Positions 8,127 to 17,930 of a stretch of DNA of 64,000 nucleotides are shown in pieces. The notes under the pieces are model-generated. The model had not been told where the DNA came from. It did not search any database and saw only the letters and a program-made list of their open reading frames with translations. How positions within the stretch are numbered: the stretch's first letter is position 1; every line of letters starts with the position of its first letter. The DNA is taken from the NCBI RefSeq assembly GCF_001642835.1, contig NZ_LXEI01000003.1:238368-302367 (forward strand), in the 5' to 3' direction. A program made the translations under genes and the position numbers. Origin of the DNA: Pseudotamlana agarivorans. GTDB taxonomy: Bacteria; Bacteroidota; Bacteroidia; Flavobacteriales; Flavobacteriaceae.

Positions 8127-10721
8127 ATGGTAATGAAAACTACATTTACTAGGCGGTCGTGCGCGAAAAAATCACGAACAACATTCTATTTATTATTTCT
8201 AGTTCTTTTAACAACACAGTTTGTTGTTGGTCAAACCGTGTATAAGATTACAGATCCCGAAGATATTAGGGGTTTATCATCAACATTGGTTCCAGGAGAT
8301 ATTGTTGAGCTTGCCAATGGGGTTTATGACAATTCCGGGCGTATGCGCTTTGGTGCCAACGGAACAGAAGACAATCCAATTATTTTTAGAGCGGAAACTC
8401 CAGGAGGCGTAACATTTACTAACGGGGCGCGTTTGAGTATTAGCGGTGATCATGTGATTGTAGATGGTTTCTATTGGAAAGGCGGTTATGGCTCAAGTGC
8501 CGTAATTGAATTTAGAGACAGTAGTGATTTAGCGTATAATAGTACGCTTCAAAATTGTGCTATGGATGGTTTGATTGTAGATCCAAGTGATGAAGTGGTT
8601 GGGCAAAGTAAAAAACACAACTGGGTTAAATTGTATGGAAGTCATAACAGCGTCATCAACTGCTCATTTATGAACAAAAAGAATGCAGGCGCTTTAATCC
8701 TTGTAGAACTTTATTATAATATGTCTGATAATGGTGGTGACCAATGTGTAGAAGTAGGGCATACGATTAGTAATAACTATTTTTACAATTTTGAAAAAAT
8801 TGATCCAACCTTAACAAATGCTGGTGATAGCGAAACTATTCGTATAGGAGTAAGCGGTGGTCAAATGGTAAATGCAAACTGTTTGGTTAGTAATAATTAC
8901 TTTGTTAAGTCGGACGGTGAAAACGAAATCATTACTAATAAAAGTAAAGGAAACTCTTATATCAACAATACATTTAGAAGTTGCAGAGGTTCTTTAGTAC
9001 TGCGACATGGTTCTAATGCTACGGTAGATGGAAATTACTTTTTAGGTGAAAATGTTGATGGTACCGGAGGGATTCGAATTGTAGACAGCGACCATAGTAT
9101 TACCAATAACTATATTCAAGATTGTGTTACGGTTTTAGATCAAGCTAAATGGAATAATGGTATTACCTTCATAGGTGGAGATCAGTCTAGTGTAGATGAT
9201 TGTGCGTCGTTGAGTTCGTCAAGTGGCTATCAAGAAGTGAAAGACATTACACTTTCAAACAATACCATTGTGAACACCAATGCCCCTTTGTTTTACAATA
9301 TTGATAAGGGTGATGAGCCTAATACAGGAACGGTGGCAAATAACTTAATTTATTTTAGCTCTGGTAATGCCAATTTAACCGATGTTATTGTTGGAGAAAC
9401 AGCTACAGCTTATAGTGAAATTGGACAAAGTTTAGCGTATTCAGGCAATGTATACGCTGGAACAGCTTTAGGTGAATCTGATGGAAATACAGGAAATGGT
9501 TTTTCTTTAGAATCAGGAATTACGGCTACACCTTCTGGTGAGATTTTCACCTTTTCGGGAGCTGCAGGTAAAGGTGCCGATATGGGAGCTTACGAGCCAA
9601 CTACCGATGCTATGGTAGGTCATGGTATAGGAGCTTGTTTTCTAAACCATGCAGGAGGTAAAATTACCGATGGCGATTGTAATATAGTTATTAGCGAATC
9701 TTTACTTGTGGGTACTTTGGCGCCATTCACTTATGAAGCCGACAGTGAAACTGTAAATGTGACGGCCAATGTAAGTTGGACAGCCGCTTCAAATGATTCT
9801 TGGATAACTATAGATACCAATGCGGGGGCAGGCGATGCTGTGGTTACGGTTTCGGTTACTAAACATACAGGGGATGCGAGTCGTACAGGAACCGTTACTT
9901 TTACTCAAGATCCTGGTGGCGATGATATTGTTAGAACCTTAACCGTTACACAAAACGCTCCAAAACCAACCGATTTGGCTACGCTAATTAATGATCAAGG
10001 TAACGGGGCCGACGGTGTTGTGGTGAATTCGTTCTCCATGGAAGAGGTGAATGGAACTACAAAATTTAATTACGCCGTTAATGTTTTAGATAAAGATCAA
10101 GGGACTAATTGGTCTTCAGATGGAACAACAGGAGGTGATTCTTTTATTATCATCGATTTAGGAGCTTACTATGACTTAGAAATTGTTGATTTTGCCTCTG
10201 TAAATGGTAAAACCTACGATTTTCAAATTCGTGTGTCTTCAACAGGAACCGATGATGCCGATTTTACCGATCCGTTTGGAACAGGAAATTTAGTAAGTAG
10301 TAGCGATAATACTTTTAAAAGTTTCGTATTGCCATCAATTGCTTATGGTACAAGGTATGTTAAAATTCTTGGCTTCGGTCAGCCAAACGGCAGTGGAAGT
10401 GCATGGACTTCAATAACCGAACTTGATTTTTACGGCGAATTTAGTGCTGCGCTTTCCACAAAAGAAAATGCCTTTGGTAAGAATCTAAAAATGTTCCCTG
10501 TGCCTGCACAAGATATTTTAAATATTAAAACCAACGATGTGGTTGTGAGTACAGTAGGTGTTTATAGTTTGGATGGTCGTTTAGTTCTGAATCAAACTAA
10601 TGGGAATTCAACGGGGAACATCATACTAAATACGACATCACTAACCAATGGCACCTACCTGGTGAAGGTTACAGATGTGAATGGTTTAAGTGAATCTAGA
10701 ATGATCATTGTTTCACATTAA
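8127..10721 (+). CDS. Secreted multidomain PL6 alginate lyase (first copy)
   Basis: 864 residues. Order: signal peptide (1-36, ending VVGQ), PL6 beta-helix (about 38-500), BACON domain (about 527-611), F5/8 type C (CBM32-like) domain (about 633-773) and a T9SS sorting domain (about 786-864, with GVYSLDGRLV and NGTYLVKV). The helix carries NEIITNKS and LVLRHG: E265, E267, K272 and R293 keep the spacing of the calcium-binding Glu pair and catalytic Lys/Arg of the PL6 enzyme AlyGC (E213, E215, K220, R241 as I recall). It should cleave alginate by beta-elimination at the cell surface or in the medium. It is paralogous to the next gene. ATG at 8133 is an alternative start. Confidence 0.93.
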   Translation: MVMKTTFTRRSCAKKSRTTFYLLFLVLLTTQFVVGQTVYKITDPEDIRGLSSTLVPGDIVELANGVYDNSGRMRFGANGTEDNPIIFRAETPGGVTFTNGARLSISGDHVIVDGFYWKGGYGSSAVIEFRDSSDLAYNSTLQNCAMDGLIVDPSDEVVGQSKKHNWVKLYGSHNSVINCSFMNKKNAGALILVELYYNMSDNGGDQCVEVGHTISNNYFYNFEKIDPTLTNAGDSETIRIGVSGGQMVNANCLVSNNYFVKSDGENEIITNKSKGNSYINNTFRSCRGSLVLRHGSNATVDGNYFLGENVDGTGGIRIVDSDHSITNNYIQDCVTVLDQAKWNNGITFIGGDQSSVDDCASLSSSSGYQEVKDITLSNNTIVNTNAPLFYNIDKGDEPNTGTVANNLIYFSSGNANLTDVIVGETATAYSEIGQSLAYSGNVYAGTALGESDGNTGNGFSLESGITATPSGEIFTFSGAAGKGADMGAYEPTTDAMVGHGIGACFLNHAGGKITDGDCNIVISESLLVGTLAPFTYEADSETVNVTANVSWTAASNDSWITIDTNAGAGDAVVTVSVTKHTGDASRTGTVTFTQDPGGDDIVRTLTVTQNAPKPTDLATLINDQGNGADGVVVNSFSMEEVNGTTKFNYAVNVLDKDQGTNWSSDGTTGGDSFIIIDLGAYYDLEIVDFASVNGKTYDFQIRVSSTGTDDADFTDPFGTGNLVSSSDNTFKSFVLPSIAYGTRYVKILGFGQPNGSGSAWTSITELDFYGEFSAALSTKENAFGKNLKMFPVPAQDILNIKTNDVVVSTVGVYSLDGRLVLNQTNGNSTGNIILNTTSLTNGTYLVKVTDVNGLSESRMIIVSH

Positions 10722-10756
10722 TATATTATAAACAGCTGATTGCTGTAATTTTTTAT

Positions 10757-10884
10757 AGGCTGCCTTAAAAGTTGATTTTTCGTCAATCTGAATTTATTTC
10801 AGATGCTCATAATTATTGAATTTCAATATTATGAGATACTGTGTTGAGCACAGAATGACTATAGTTTCAATTTTTAGGGCAGCT
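10757..10884. repeat. Intergenic hairpin repeat, copy 1
   Basis: A 128-bp element beginning AGGCTGCCTTAAAAGT and ending in AGGGCAGCT, so its ends are inverted repeats. Its interior (CGTCAATCTGAAT, TTTCAGAT, CTCATAAT) matches the reverse complement of the element at 46896-47022 over most of its length. It sits between the two PL6 genes, just after a stop codon, and ends in a T-run, so it may also serve as a terminator. Confidence 0.75.
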
Positions 10885-10982
10885 TTTTTTATTCTATTGA
10901 GAACTAAAGCTTTTATAAATAACTTTTATTACAAAGTGGATTTGCATTTTTATAATCAGTCAACCAGCTATTTAATACTTTC

Positions 10983-11042
10983 TTGATTCAAAAAAATAAT
11001 CCTATATTTGGAAAACCAATCTGGAAAACCAATAATTGGATT
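10983..11042 (+). promoter_or_regulatory. Promoter and GntR-type operator array, second PL6 gene
   Basis: The -7 box TATATTTG lies at 11003-11010. Half-sites follow: GGAAAACCAA, TCTGG, AAAACCAA, TAATTGG. The 3' part (AATAATTGGATTC) is the most diverged of the five arrays, and the -33 element is weak (TTG at 10983-10985, spacing 17). This copy may be bound or repressed less tightly. Confidence 0.6.
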
Positions 11043-11079
11043 CAGATAAAATATCAACTATACTAAAACTAAACTTAAG

Positions 11080-13770
11080 ATGGTAACAAAAATTACGTTC
11101 ACTAAACGGCTGTGCTTTAAAAAGTCATGGTCAAAATTCAATTTAATGCTTCTGGGCTTACTCATAACCCAGTTTGTTGCGGCGCAATCGCCTTATACAA
11201 TTACCAATCCCGATCAATTGGAAAATTTAAGTCTCGTAGCTGGAGATGTTGTCATTCTAGCTAATGGTACTTACTCTACCGATGAACGCATTACGTTTTC
11301 GGGTACAGGAACAGCAGATTCGCCTATTATTTTTAAAGCTGAAACCCCTGGAGGTGTTGTTTTTACAGGAGGTATGCCAATGAATATTGTTGGTGATCAT
11401 CTTGTAGTAGATGGGTTTCACTGGAAAGGGGGTTACGGAGCGAGTAACTTCATACAATTTAGAAGTGGCTCGGTTTACGCAAATCACAGTAGGATTCAAA
11501 ATTGTGTTATCGATGGATTAGGTATTGATCCAGATGATTTGTTTGAAGCTTTGAATCCAGATCCTGGTGATTCAAAATCCATTCCTAAACACCGATGGGT
11601 TGTTTTATATGGTACTTATAACAGTGTCGTGAATTGTTCTTTTTTAAACAAAGTTAGTGCTGGAGCTTTAATTCTAGCTGAATATGAATATAATGCTTCG
11701 CCACCATACGATGAAGATGCCGGTGAAACGCCTATTAATACACGTTGTTTAGAAGTTGGTCACAAGATTCTGAATAATTATTTCTATAACTTCGAGAAGA
11801 TGGATGACCTTTATGGGCCAGGTTTATCAAACTCGGGAGATAGTGAAACTATTCGTATTGGTACAAGTGAGTATCAAAACGTGAGAAGTAATTGTGAAGT
11901 TAGTGGTAACTACTTTTATAAAGCCGATGGTGAAAATGAAATCATTACCAATAAAAGTTATGGTAATACCTATACGAATAACACTTTTAGAGCCTGTAGA
12001 GGGTCTTTAGTATTAAGGCATGGCGCAAATGCCACAGTTGATGGCAATTTTTTTATAGGCGAAAATATTGATGGTACCGGAGGAATTAGAATTTCAGATA
12101 GTAACCATAATATTACTAACAACTATATTCAAGATTGTATTGCAGAAGTAAACCAAGCTAAGTGGAATAATGGTATTACTTTTATTGGAGGAGGGTCTAG
12201 TGCAAATGTAGATTGTAATTCTACTAGTGTTAGTAATGGCTACCAAAGGTCTGAAAACATCAATGTTTCTAATAACTCTATCGTGAATACGTTTTCGCCA
12301 TTATTTTTTAATGTGAATGTAGATAATAATAGTGATGTTAAAGGAACAGTTTCTAATAACTTAATTTATTTTGATTCTGGAAATGCTAATCTGTCTGATG
12401 TTATTTCTGGTGATACGGCTACGTCATACGACGATATTGGAGTGACTTTAAGTTACAGTGGTAACGAATACAAAGGTGCGGCTCTAGGGGTTACAAACGA
12501 TGGTTTCGCTGAGAATGCAGGCATTACAGCAACGGCTTCAGGTGAAATTTTTACTTTTTCTGGAACTACAGGTAAAGGTGCTAATACAGGAAATGATGTG
12601 CCGTTTAGTCATTCAAACGTTGGAAACGATGGGGTAGGTGCCTGTTTTGTTGATTATTTAGGGGCAGCTATTTCAAATCCAACATGTAATGAAATTATAG
12701 TAACACCAGGAGAATATTTGTCGGTTGGCACTGTGTCAACATTAGCTTATACAGCTGGAATTTACGATGTATCAGTATCTGCCAATGTAAGTTGGGAAGT
12801 TACAGCTATAAATGGAACATGGATTTCTAATGTGTCTCCTAGTTTCAGTACAGGGAATGAAACGGTGTCTTTCACTGTAACTGAAAACTCTAGTACGGCT
12901 TCCAGATCGGGATCTATAACCTTTACTCAGACTTCTGGAGCAGATAACAATGTGGTCGTTTTAAATATTACTCAAGACGCTCCCGATCCTACCGATTTGT
13001 TAGATTTAATTAATGCTGGTGCTAATGGAGCTCCTGTAACTGTTGACTCTTATTCTAGACAGCAAGATCAATTACACCCAAACCCAAAAGATAATGTGGC
13101 CACAAATTCGTTAGATAAAAATTCAGGTACGAGCTGGGTGGCCGATGATCTTCAAACCGATGGTGAATATGTAATTTACGATTTAGGAGACGACTATGCT
13201 ATGGATTTGATTGAAATTGCAACAGATAGCAAATCTGATCCTTATGCATTTCAAATATGGGTGTCTACTACAGATACGCAAGCAGGAAGTTTTACAAAAA
13301 TATTACCTGTAAGCGATAATTATTTTTATACAACAGCAAACTCAACAGATTTCACTCAATTTTCATTAAATCAAGAAAAGGCTAGATATGTAAAAGTAGT
13401 TGGATTTGGACGTTTTTCTAATACCACAAATGGTGCTGAAGTTAGAAGCAGTCAGTGGATGAATATTGCTGAAATTAATTTCTATGGTGAAGCTACAACT
13501 TTGTCTACTAACGAGTTTGATTCTAATGCTGTTTCTGTTTACCCAGTGCCAGTTAAAGATGTACTAAATATAAAAATTAACGGAATTTCGTTAGATGTGG
13601 TTAATATTTATAGTATGGATGGTCGTCTTGTTTTAACCCAAAACTTTACAGATGAGACATCGGGTATGGCAATAAATACTTCAAGTTTACCTCAAGGTAC
13701 CTATGTTGTTCGAATGATAAATTTGGCACAGGGTATCAATGTGTCGAAAATGATCGTAGTTGCTCCTTAA
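11080..13770 (+). CDS. Secreted multidomain PL6 alginate lyase (second copy)
   Basis: 896 residues with the same order of parts as the upstream paralogue: signal peptide (ending FVAAQ at 36), PL6 beta-helix (about 38-520), BACON (about 545-635), F5/8 type C-like domain (about 650-805) and T9SS sorting domain (about 818-896). Calcium and catalytic candidates are E285, E287, K292 and R313, again with the AlyGC spacing. The extra length is mostly insertions in the helix loops (residues 153-170 and 205-220). Tandem duplication followed by divergence is likely; the two may differ in block preference (MM, MG, GG), which cannot be told from the sequence. Confidence 0.93.
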   Translation: MVTKITFTKRLCFKKSWSKFNLMLLGLLITQFVAAQSPYTITNPDQLENLSLVAGDVVILANGTYSTDERITFSGTGTADSPIIFKAETPGGVVFTGGMPMNIVGDHLVVDGFHWKGGYGASNFIQFRSGSVYANHSRIQNCVIDGLGIDPDDLFEALNPDPGDSKSIPKHRWVVLYGTYNSVVNCSFLNKVSAGALILAEYEYNASPPYDEDAGETPINTRCLEVGHKILNNYFYNFEKMDDLYGPGLSNSGDSETIRIGTSEYQNVRSNCEVSGNYFYKADGENEIITNKSYGNTYTNNTFRACRGSLVLRHGANATVDGNFFIGENIDGTGGIRISDSNHNITNNYIQDCIAEVNQAKWNNGITFIGGGSSANVDCNSTSVSNGYQRSENINVSNNSIVNTFSPLFFNVNVDNNSDVKGTVSNNLIYFDSGNANLSDVISGDTATSYDDIGVTLSYSGNEYKGAALGVTNDGFAENAGITATASGEIFTFSGTTGKGANTGNDVPFSHSNVGNDGVGACFVDYLGAAISNPTCNEIIVTPGEYLSVGTVSTLAYTAGIYDVSVSANVSWEVTAINGTWISNVSPSFSTGNETVSFTVTENSSTASRSGSITFTQTSGADNNVVVLNITQDAPDPTDLLDLINAGANGAPVTVDSYSRQQDQLHPNPKDNVATNSLDKNSGTSWVADDLQTDGEYVIYDLGDDYAMDLIEIATDSKSDPYAFQIWVSTTDTQAGSFTKILPVSDNYFYTTANSTDFTQFSLNQEKARYVKVVGFGRFSNTTNGAEVRSSQWMNIAEINFYGEATTLSTNEFDSNAVSVYPVPVKDVLNIKINGISLDVVNIYSMDGRLVLTQNFTDETSGMAINTSSLPQGTYVVRMINLAQGINVSKMIVVAP

Positions 13771-13810
13771 TTAAGTATATGATTGGTGCAAATTCAGTTT
13801 AAATTATTTA

Positions 13811-13846
13811 TAAAAAAGTCGGCAATTAAAATAGCCGACTTTTTTA
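13811..13846 (+). terminator. Intrinsic terminator after second PL6 gene
   Basis: AAAAAAGTCGGC and GCCGACTTTTTT form a stem around AATTAAAATA, followed by a T-run. It separates the second PL6 gene from the next promoter. Confidence 0.8.
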
Positions 13847-13962
13847 TAGACTTAATGCTGCTTATTTCATAGCAAGGCCTTATAAGAATATACCTCAGTG
13901 AATTCCGTATTGCTATTTATTTAGGGTTTTAATTCCTAGATTATAAAATTAACATGACAAAG

Positions 13963-14026
13963 TTTGGAATATTAATAATAATAACTATATTTGGAGAACC
14001 AAAGTGGTAAACCAAACTGGTTTACC
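13963..14026 (+). promoter_or_regulatory. Promoter and best-formed GntR-type operator
   Basis: TTTG (13963-13966), a 19-bp spacer, then TATATTTG (13986-13993). The operator contains a perfect inverted repeat: GGTAAACCA (14006-14014), AAC, TGGTTTACC (14018-14026), preceded by TTTGGAGAACCAAA. This is the most symmetrical of the five copies and a good reference site for the repressor. Confidence 0.75.
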
Positions 14027-14071
14027 GTTTAAAACTTAACCACAAACTGAAATTTTTAAAACTAAATAGAT

Positions 14072-15019
14072 ATGAAAACAAAATTACTTTTCAACACAAA
14101 ATCTTATGCATTTGGTGCGCTTTTTGCTGGCGCAATGTGCTTTAACTATGCAGGAGCGCAAACGAATCTTGTTTTAAACGGAGATTTAGATACACATACA
14201 GTTGATGTCAATGATAATGCTGATACATTTGATATGACACCACCTAGTACGGTAGATGGAGGGACAGCTAGTCCATATAAAGCACTTTGGGATAATGGAG
14301 ATTTAGATGCATGGTTAGAGACTTTTTATGGTGATGATAGTGAGCAGCCAGGATCAACTAGTGATGGGACCTTCCAAAATGGTGTTTTAACTAGAGGTAT
14401 TAAATTGGGTGAGGCTAGTCGTCGTTTGTATCAAAAAATAGCAGTTACTGCTGGTGAGCAATATACCTTCTCAGTAGATTCTAGGTCTGAAGCTGAAAAC
14501 GTTTCAACAGAATTTTTTATGTTGAATATGGAAATTCAAGATGAGGATGCACTAGCTCATGACGGGACTATGGTAGATGGGTATTTGCATATTACTAATG
14601 ATTTTAACTCTAGTAAGGGAGATGCAACAACGAATACCTTTACGAATAACTCTATCACGTTTACCGCGACAAATGACTTTGTTGTAATTTATGGAAGAGC
14701 GCTTCAAGCTATTTCTAGTAGTTATGAGGTGTTTTATGATAATTTCATGCTTTACGAAGATGCTACGGCTTCTGTTGAAGATGCTACGGCAAACGGCTTC
14801 GCAATCTATCCAAACCCAGCAGACGATATTTTAAATATAAAATCTAAAAACCTTCAAATTTCAGGTGTAAGTATTTATAACCTGTTAGGGAAAAGTGTTT
14901 ATCAGAACAATCAATTTAGTGGTAGCATAATTGATTTGTCTAGTTTCAATAAAGGAGTTTACTTCTTGAAAATTGAGGCTAGTGGACGTACTTTTAGTAA
15001 AAAATTAGTAGTTCAATAA
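14072..15019 (+). CDS. Secreted T9SS protein with putative alginate-binding module
   Basis: 315 residues: signal peptide (1-30, ending AGAQ), one module of about 200 residues (31-232) and a T9SS sorting domain (about 243-315, FAIYPNPADDILNIKS). No catalytic domain is recognised. The module is clearly related to residues 288-495 of the surface lipoprotein at 26844-28331, sharing NADxxDMTP, SPYxALW, EQPGSxSDGxFxNGV, TRGxK, RRLYQ, YTFxxDSRSEA, ITNDFN and FVVIYxRAL. It has its own promoter with the shared operator. The setting suggests a secreted glycan-binding protein that helps hold or present alginate. The function is inferred. Confidence 0.75.
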   Translation: MKTKLLFNTKSYAFGALFAGAMCFNYAGAQTNLVLNGDLDTHTVDVNDNADTFDMTPPSTVDGGTASPYKALWDNGDLDAWLETFYGDDSEQPGSTSDGTFQNGVLTRGIKLGEASRRLYQKIAVTAGEQYTFSVDSRSEAENVSTEFFMLNMEIQDEDALAHDGTMVDGYLHITNDFNSSKGDATTNTFTNNSITFTATNDFVVIYGRALQAISSSYEVFYDNFMLYEDATASVEDATANGFAIYPNPADDILNIKSKNLQISGVSIYNLLGKSVYQNNQFSGSIIDLSSFNKGVYFLKIEASGRTFSKKLVVQ

Positions 15020-15035
15020 GTAGTTGTTTAGTTAT

Positions 15036-15070
15036 TAAAAGGCCTTTTATTTACTAAAAGGCCTTTTTGT
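15036..15070 (+). terminator. Intrinsic terminator
   Basis: AAAAGGCC and GGCCTTTTTG arms with an AT-rich loop, ending in T-rich DNA, 16 bp after the stop of the secreted binding protein. Confidence 0.75.
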
Positions 15071-15232
15071 TTGAAACCAAATATTGAAAGTATATAAAAT
15101 GGACGAAATGCTGTCTGTCTTTTTTGCTTTTATGAACCATAATACGGACTTTCCTTGTTTTTGACATTTGATTTTATTTGATAATCAATATGTCATACCT
15201 TTAAATGCGGAATAATCTTAATTAATAGCGTA

Positions 15233-17590
15233 ATGAATAAATTTAAAATGAAAAATGTTCAACATTGTCTAAAAGTAAAAACAGTTTTATTGTTAGCAGT
15301 TTTGTTTTTAAGTCTTGGTTGTAAGGAGAAATCGGCAAAGGTTTCATCATCTAACGTAAGTGATATTGAGGCCTTAAACTCTGCTATAAAAGAAGCTAAA
15401 CCAGGTGATGTTATTGTCATGTCTAATGGGGTATGGAAAGATGTTCAAATTAAGTTTCGAGGAAAAGGAACAAAAGATAATCCCATAACTATTAAGGCTG
15501 AAACGGCTGGTAAAGTTTCTATTGAAGGTGAATCATATTTGAAGTTCGGCGGTGAATACTTGGTTGCGGAAGGCTTACATTTTCAAAACGGTCATTCACC
15601 ATCAAGCTCGGTGGTTGATTTTAGAATTAATGAAGACGAAATTGCATTTAATTGTAGCTTAACCAATTCTGTGATTGAAGACTTTAACCAGTTACATCGC
15701 GATGAAACCGATTTATGGGTTCAGTTTTGGGGTAGACATAACACGTTAAGTAACTGTTATATCGCTGGAAAAACCAATCGCGGACCTACAGTGCGTGTTA
15801 ACCTAGAAGGTATAGAGAGTACCAATAATTTCCATCAAATTGTAAATAACCATTTCGGGCCTCGCCCAAGAAAAGGTGGTGCAAGTGCCGAAACCATTCA
15901 AATAGGAAATAGTTTTACCTCTATGGCGCCTAGTTATACTATGGTGGCTAATAACCTTTTTGAAGAATGTAATGGTGAAGTAGAGATCATTTCAAGTAAA
16001 ACCAATTTTAACGAGTTTAGAAATAATGTTTTCTATAATAGTGAAGGATCTTTAGTAACGCGTCATGGTAATTACTGCATCATCGATGGTAACTATTTTA
16101 TTAACGATAGTGGAAACACCAATGTAGGTGGTATTAGAATAGTAAATTCTGGTCACTGGGTGACAAACAATTACTTTTTTAACATTAAAGGTGAAAGTTT
16201 TAGATCGGCGTTAGCTGTGATGAATGGAATACCTAAATCACCTCAAAACCGATACAATCAGGTAACCGATGTGGTTGTGGCTTACAATACTTATGTAGAC
16301 TGTGTGTCGCCATGGCAATTTGGTGTGGGAACAAATATTTCTCAAAAAGATGTGTTGCCTAAATCTGAAATTAGATCGGCAAGAGCTATTAGAACGACTG
16401 TAGCAAACAATGTTATTTACAATGAAGTTGGTGATGCCTCTCCTGTTTTTGAGCATGATAAAGCCGATGGTGTTTTATTTAAAAGTAATGTAATTGATAA
16501 TCAAGGTGTCGAATTTAATAATTTTGATGGTGGTATTGTTGCGGCTTCACTTGAGCTTAAAAAAATATCAGATAATATTTTAATTCCTACTGGGGTTCCT
16601 AGTGATGTTGAGCCTTATGAAGGCTTCGACTTTAATACCATAACAAAAGATTTATTTGGTCAATCGCGTGAGGAAAATAATAGTGTTGGTGCTGTTTTAA
16701 GTGCCGATGTGCCAAATCCTAATATTTTAGATAAAACCAAATATGGTGCTAATTGGTACTCTAATGAGGTGCAATCTAAAGAGGCTGTAACGCATAGTGT
16801 TGCTTCAGTTGATGCTCTACAGAAGCAAATTGATGCTGCGGAAAATGGCGATGTTATTGCACTTGCTTCAGGGGTATATGAGTTAGACGCTTCTTTAAAA
16901 ATCAACAAGACAATAACTATTAATTCTCCTGCAGAAGGAAAAGCTGAAATTGTATTTTCTGGTGCTGCTGATACACCTGTTTTTGAGTTAAACCCAAAAG
17001 GAAACTTAACGCTAAATAATGTTGTGTTAAAAGGTAATGGTGAGAATTATGCTTTTGCAACCTTAAAAGAAAACATGTCTAATCACTTTGGGTTAGCGGT
17101 TTCTAATTGTGATATAAGTGGTTTTGCTTATGCGCTAAGGGTTTATAGAGAAGCTTATGCAGAAACGATTACCTTCGATAAAACTGCTTTTGATAATTGT
17201 GCTAATGGTCTAGAATTGTCTGAGGAAACTTTAGATAAGGGAGATTATAACACCGAATATTTAACCATTACCGACTGTACGTTTAATGCGATTAAGCAAA
17301 ATGTGGTCGATTATTATAGAGGTGGTTACGATGAATCTACTATTGGTGGAAACTTATTAATCGCGAATTGTACCTTTACAAACTCTGGTGGTGCTGAAAA
17401 GAATAAAACCTTATTAAATCACCGCGGTATTGTAAATGTTAATATCAAGGATAATACCTTTAAAAATAACCCTGTTAAGTTTGTATCGGTGTTATGGGGT
17501 GCTAAAAATAATGAGCATTCAAATAATACCATATCTAATTCAGGGGAAATTAAAGTTCAAGAGAACTTAGAAATGACACTTATGTATTAA
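15233..17590 (+). CDS. PL6 alginate lyase lipoprotein, two beta-helix domains
   Basis: 785 residues. A lipoprotein signal ends at Cys30 (LFLSLGC). The N-terminal domain (about 40-480) is a PL6 beta-helix with E249, E251, K256 and R277 at the AlyGC spacing (EVEIISSK and LVTRHG). The C-terminal domain (about 520-785) is a second beta-helix (GDVIALASGVYELD, then DNTFKNNPVKFVSVLWG), giving the two-domain layout of exo-acting PL6 enzymes such as AlyGC. It has no T9SS tag, so it is cell-attached, probably periplasmic or on the outer membrane, working on imported oligomers. No copy of the shared operator is visible directly upstream, unlike its neighbours. ATG at 15248 is an alternative start. Confidence 0.92.
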   Translation: MNKFKMKNVQHCLKVKTVLLLAVLFLSLGCKEKSAKVSSSNVSDIEALNSAIKEAKPGDVIVMSNGVWKDVQIKFRGKGTKDNPITIKAETAGKVSIEGESYLKFGGEYLVAEGLHFQNGHSPSSSVVDFRINEDEIAFNCSLTNSVIEDFNQLHRDETDLWVQFWGRHNTLSNCYIAGKTNRGPTVRVNLEGIESTNNFHQIVNNHFGPRPRKGGASAETIQIGNSFTSMAPSYTMVANNLFEECNGEVEIISSKTNFNEFRNNVFYNSEGSLVTRHGNYCIIDGNYFINDSGNTNVGGIRIVNSGHWVTNNYFFNIKGESFRSALAVMNGIPKSPQNRYNQVTDVVVAYNTYVDCVSPWQFGVGTNISQKDVLPKSEIRSARAIRTTVANNVIYNEVGDASPVFEHDKADGVLFKSNVIDNQGVEFNNFDGGIVAASLELKKISDNILIPTGVPSDVEPYEGFDFNTITKDLFGQSREENNSVGAVLSADVPNPNILDKTKYGANWYSNEVQSKEAVTHSVASVDALQKQIDAAENGDVIALASGVYELDASLKINKTITINSPAEGKAEIVFSGAADTPVFELNPKGNLTLNNVVLKGNGENYAFATLKENMSNHFGLAVSNCDISGFAYALRVYREAYAETITFDKTAFDNCANGLELSEETLDKGDYNTEYLTITDCTFNAIKQNVVDYYRGGYDESTIGGNLLIANCTFTNSGGAEKNKTLLNHRGIVNVNIKDNTFKNNPVKFVSVLWGAKNNEHSNNTISNSGEIKVQENLEMTLMY

Positions 17591-17611
17591 AAGTTAATTT
17601 GAGTTAGTAAC

Positions 17612-17654
17612 TAAAGGTTTTGTATTGGTGTAATGCTAGTGCAAAACCTTTTCT
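17612..17654 (+). terminator. Intrinsic terminator after PL6 lipoprotein
   Basis: AAAGGTTTTG pairs with CAAAACCTTTT across TATTGGTGTAATGCTAGTG. It separates the PL6 lipoprotein gene from the PL17 promoter. Confidence 0.75.
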
Positions 17655-17830
17655 GTTTTATAGAAATTCTGAGAATTAGGAATAAATAATAGTATTTAGA
17701 AGTTAAGGTTTGTTGTTTTTAGTTTAAACCGGTTTTGTTGAGAATTTGGTAATTGAAAACTGGTTTTAAGTCTTGATTTTGATTATTTAACAGTATTTGC
17801 TTGTTAAAATCAACATGTTAACGCTAAAGG

Positions 17831-17897
17831 TTTGGTGTAAGTGAGAATTTATGACTATATTTGGGCAACCAATCTGGTAAACCAAACTGGTTTCCGG
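17831..17897 (+). promoter_or_regulatory. Promoter and GntR-type operator, PL17 gene
   Basis: TTTG (17831-17834), a 21-bp spacer, then TATATTTG (17856-17863). The operator array reads TTTGGGCAACCAA, TCTGG, TAAACCAA, ACTGGTTTCCGG and ends near 17897. About 130 bp further upstream (17722-17734) sit AAACCGGTTTT and AAAACTGGTTTT, which may be additional weak sites. Confidence 0.7.
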
Positions 17898-17930
17898 TAT
17901 AAACTAAAGTGAATAATTATAAAGATACGA

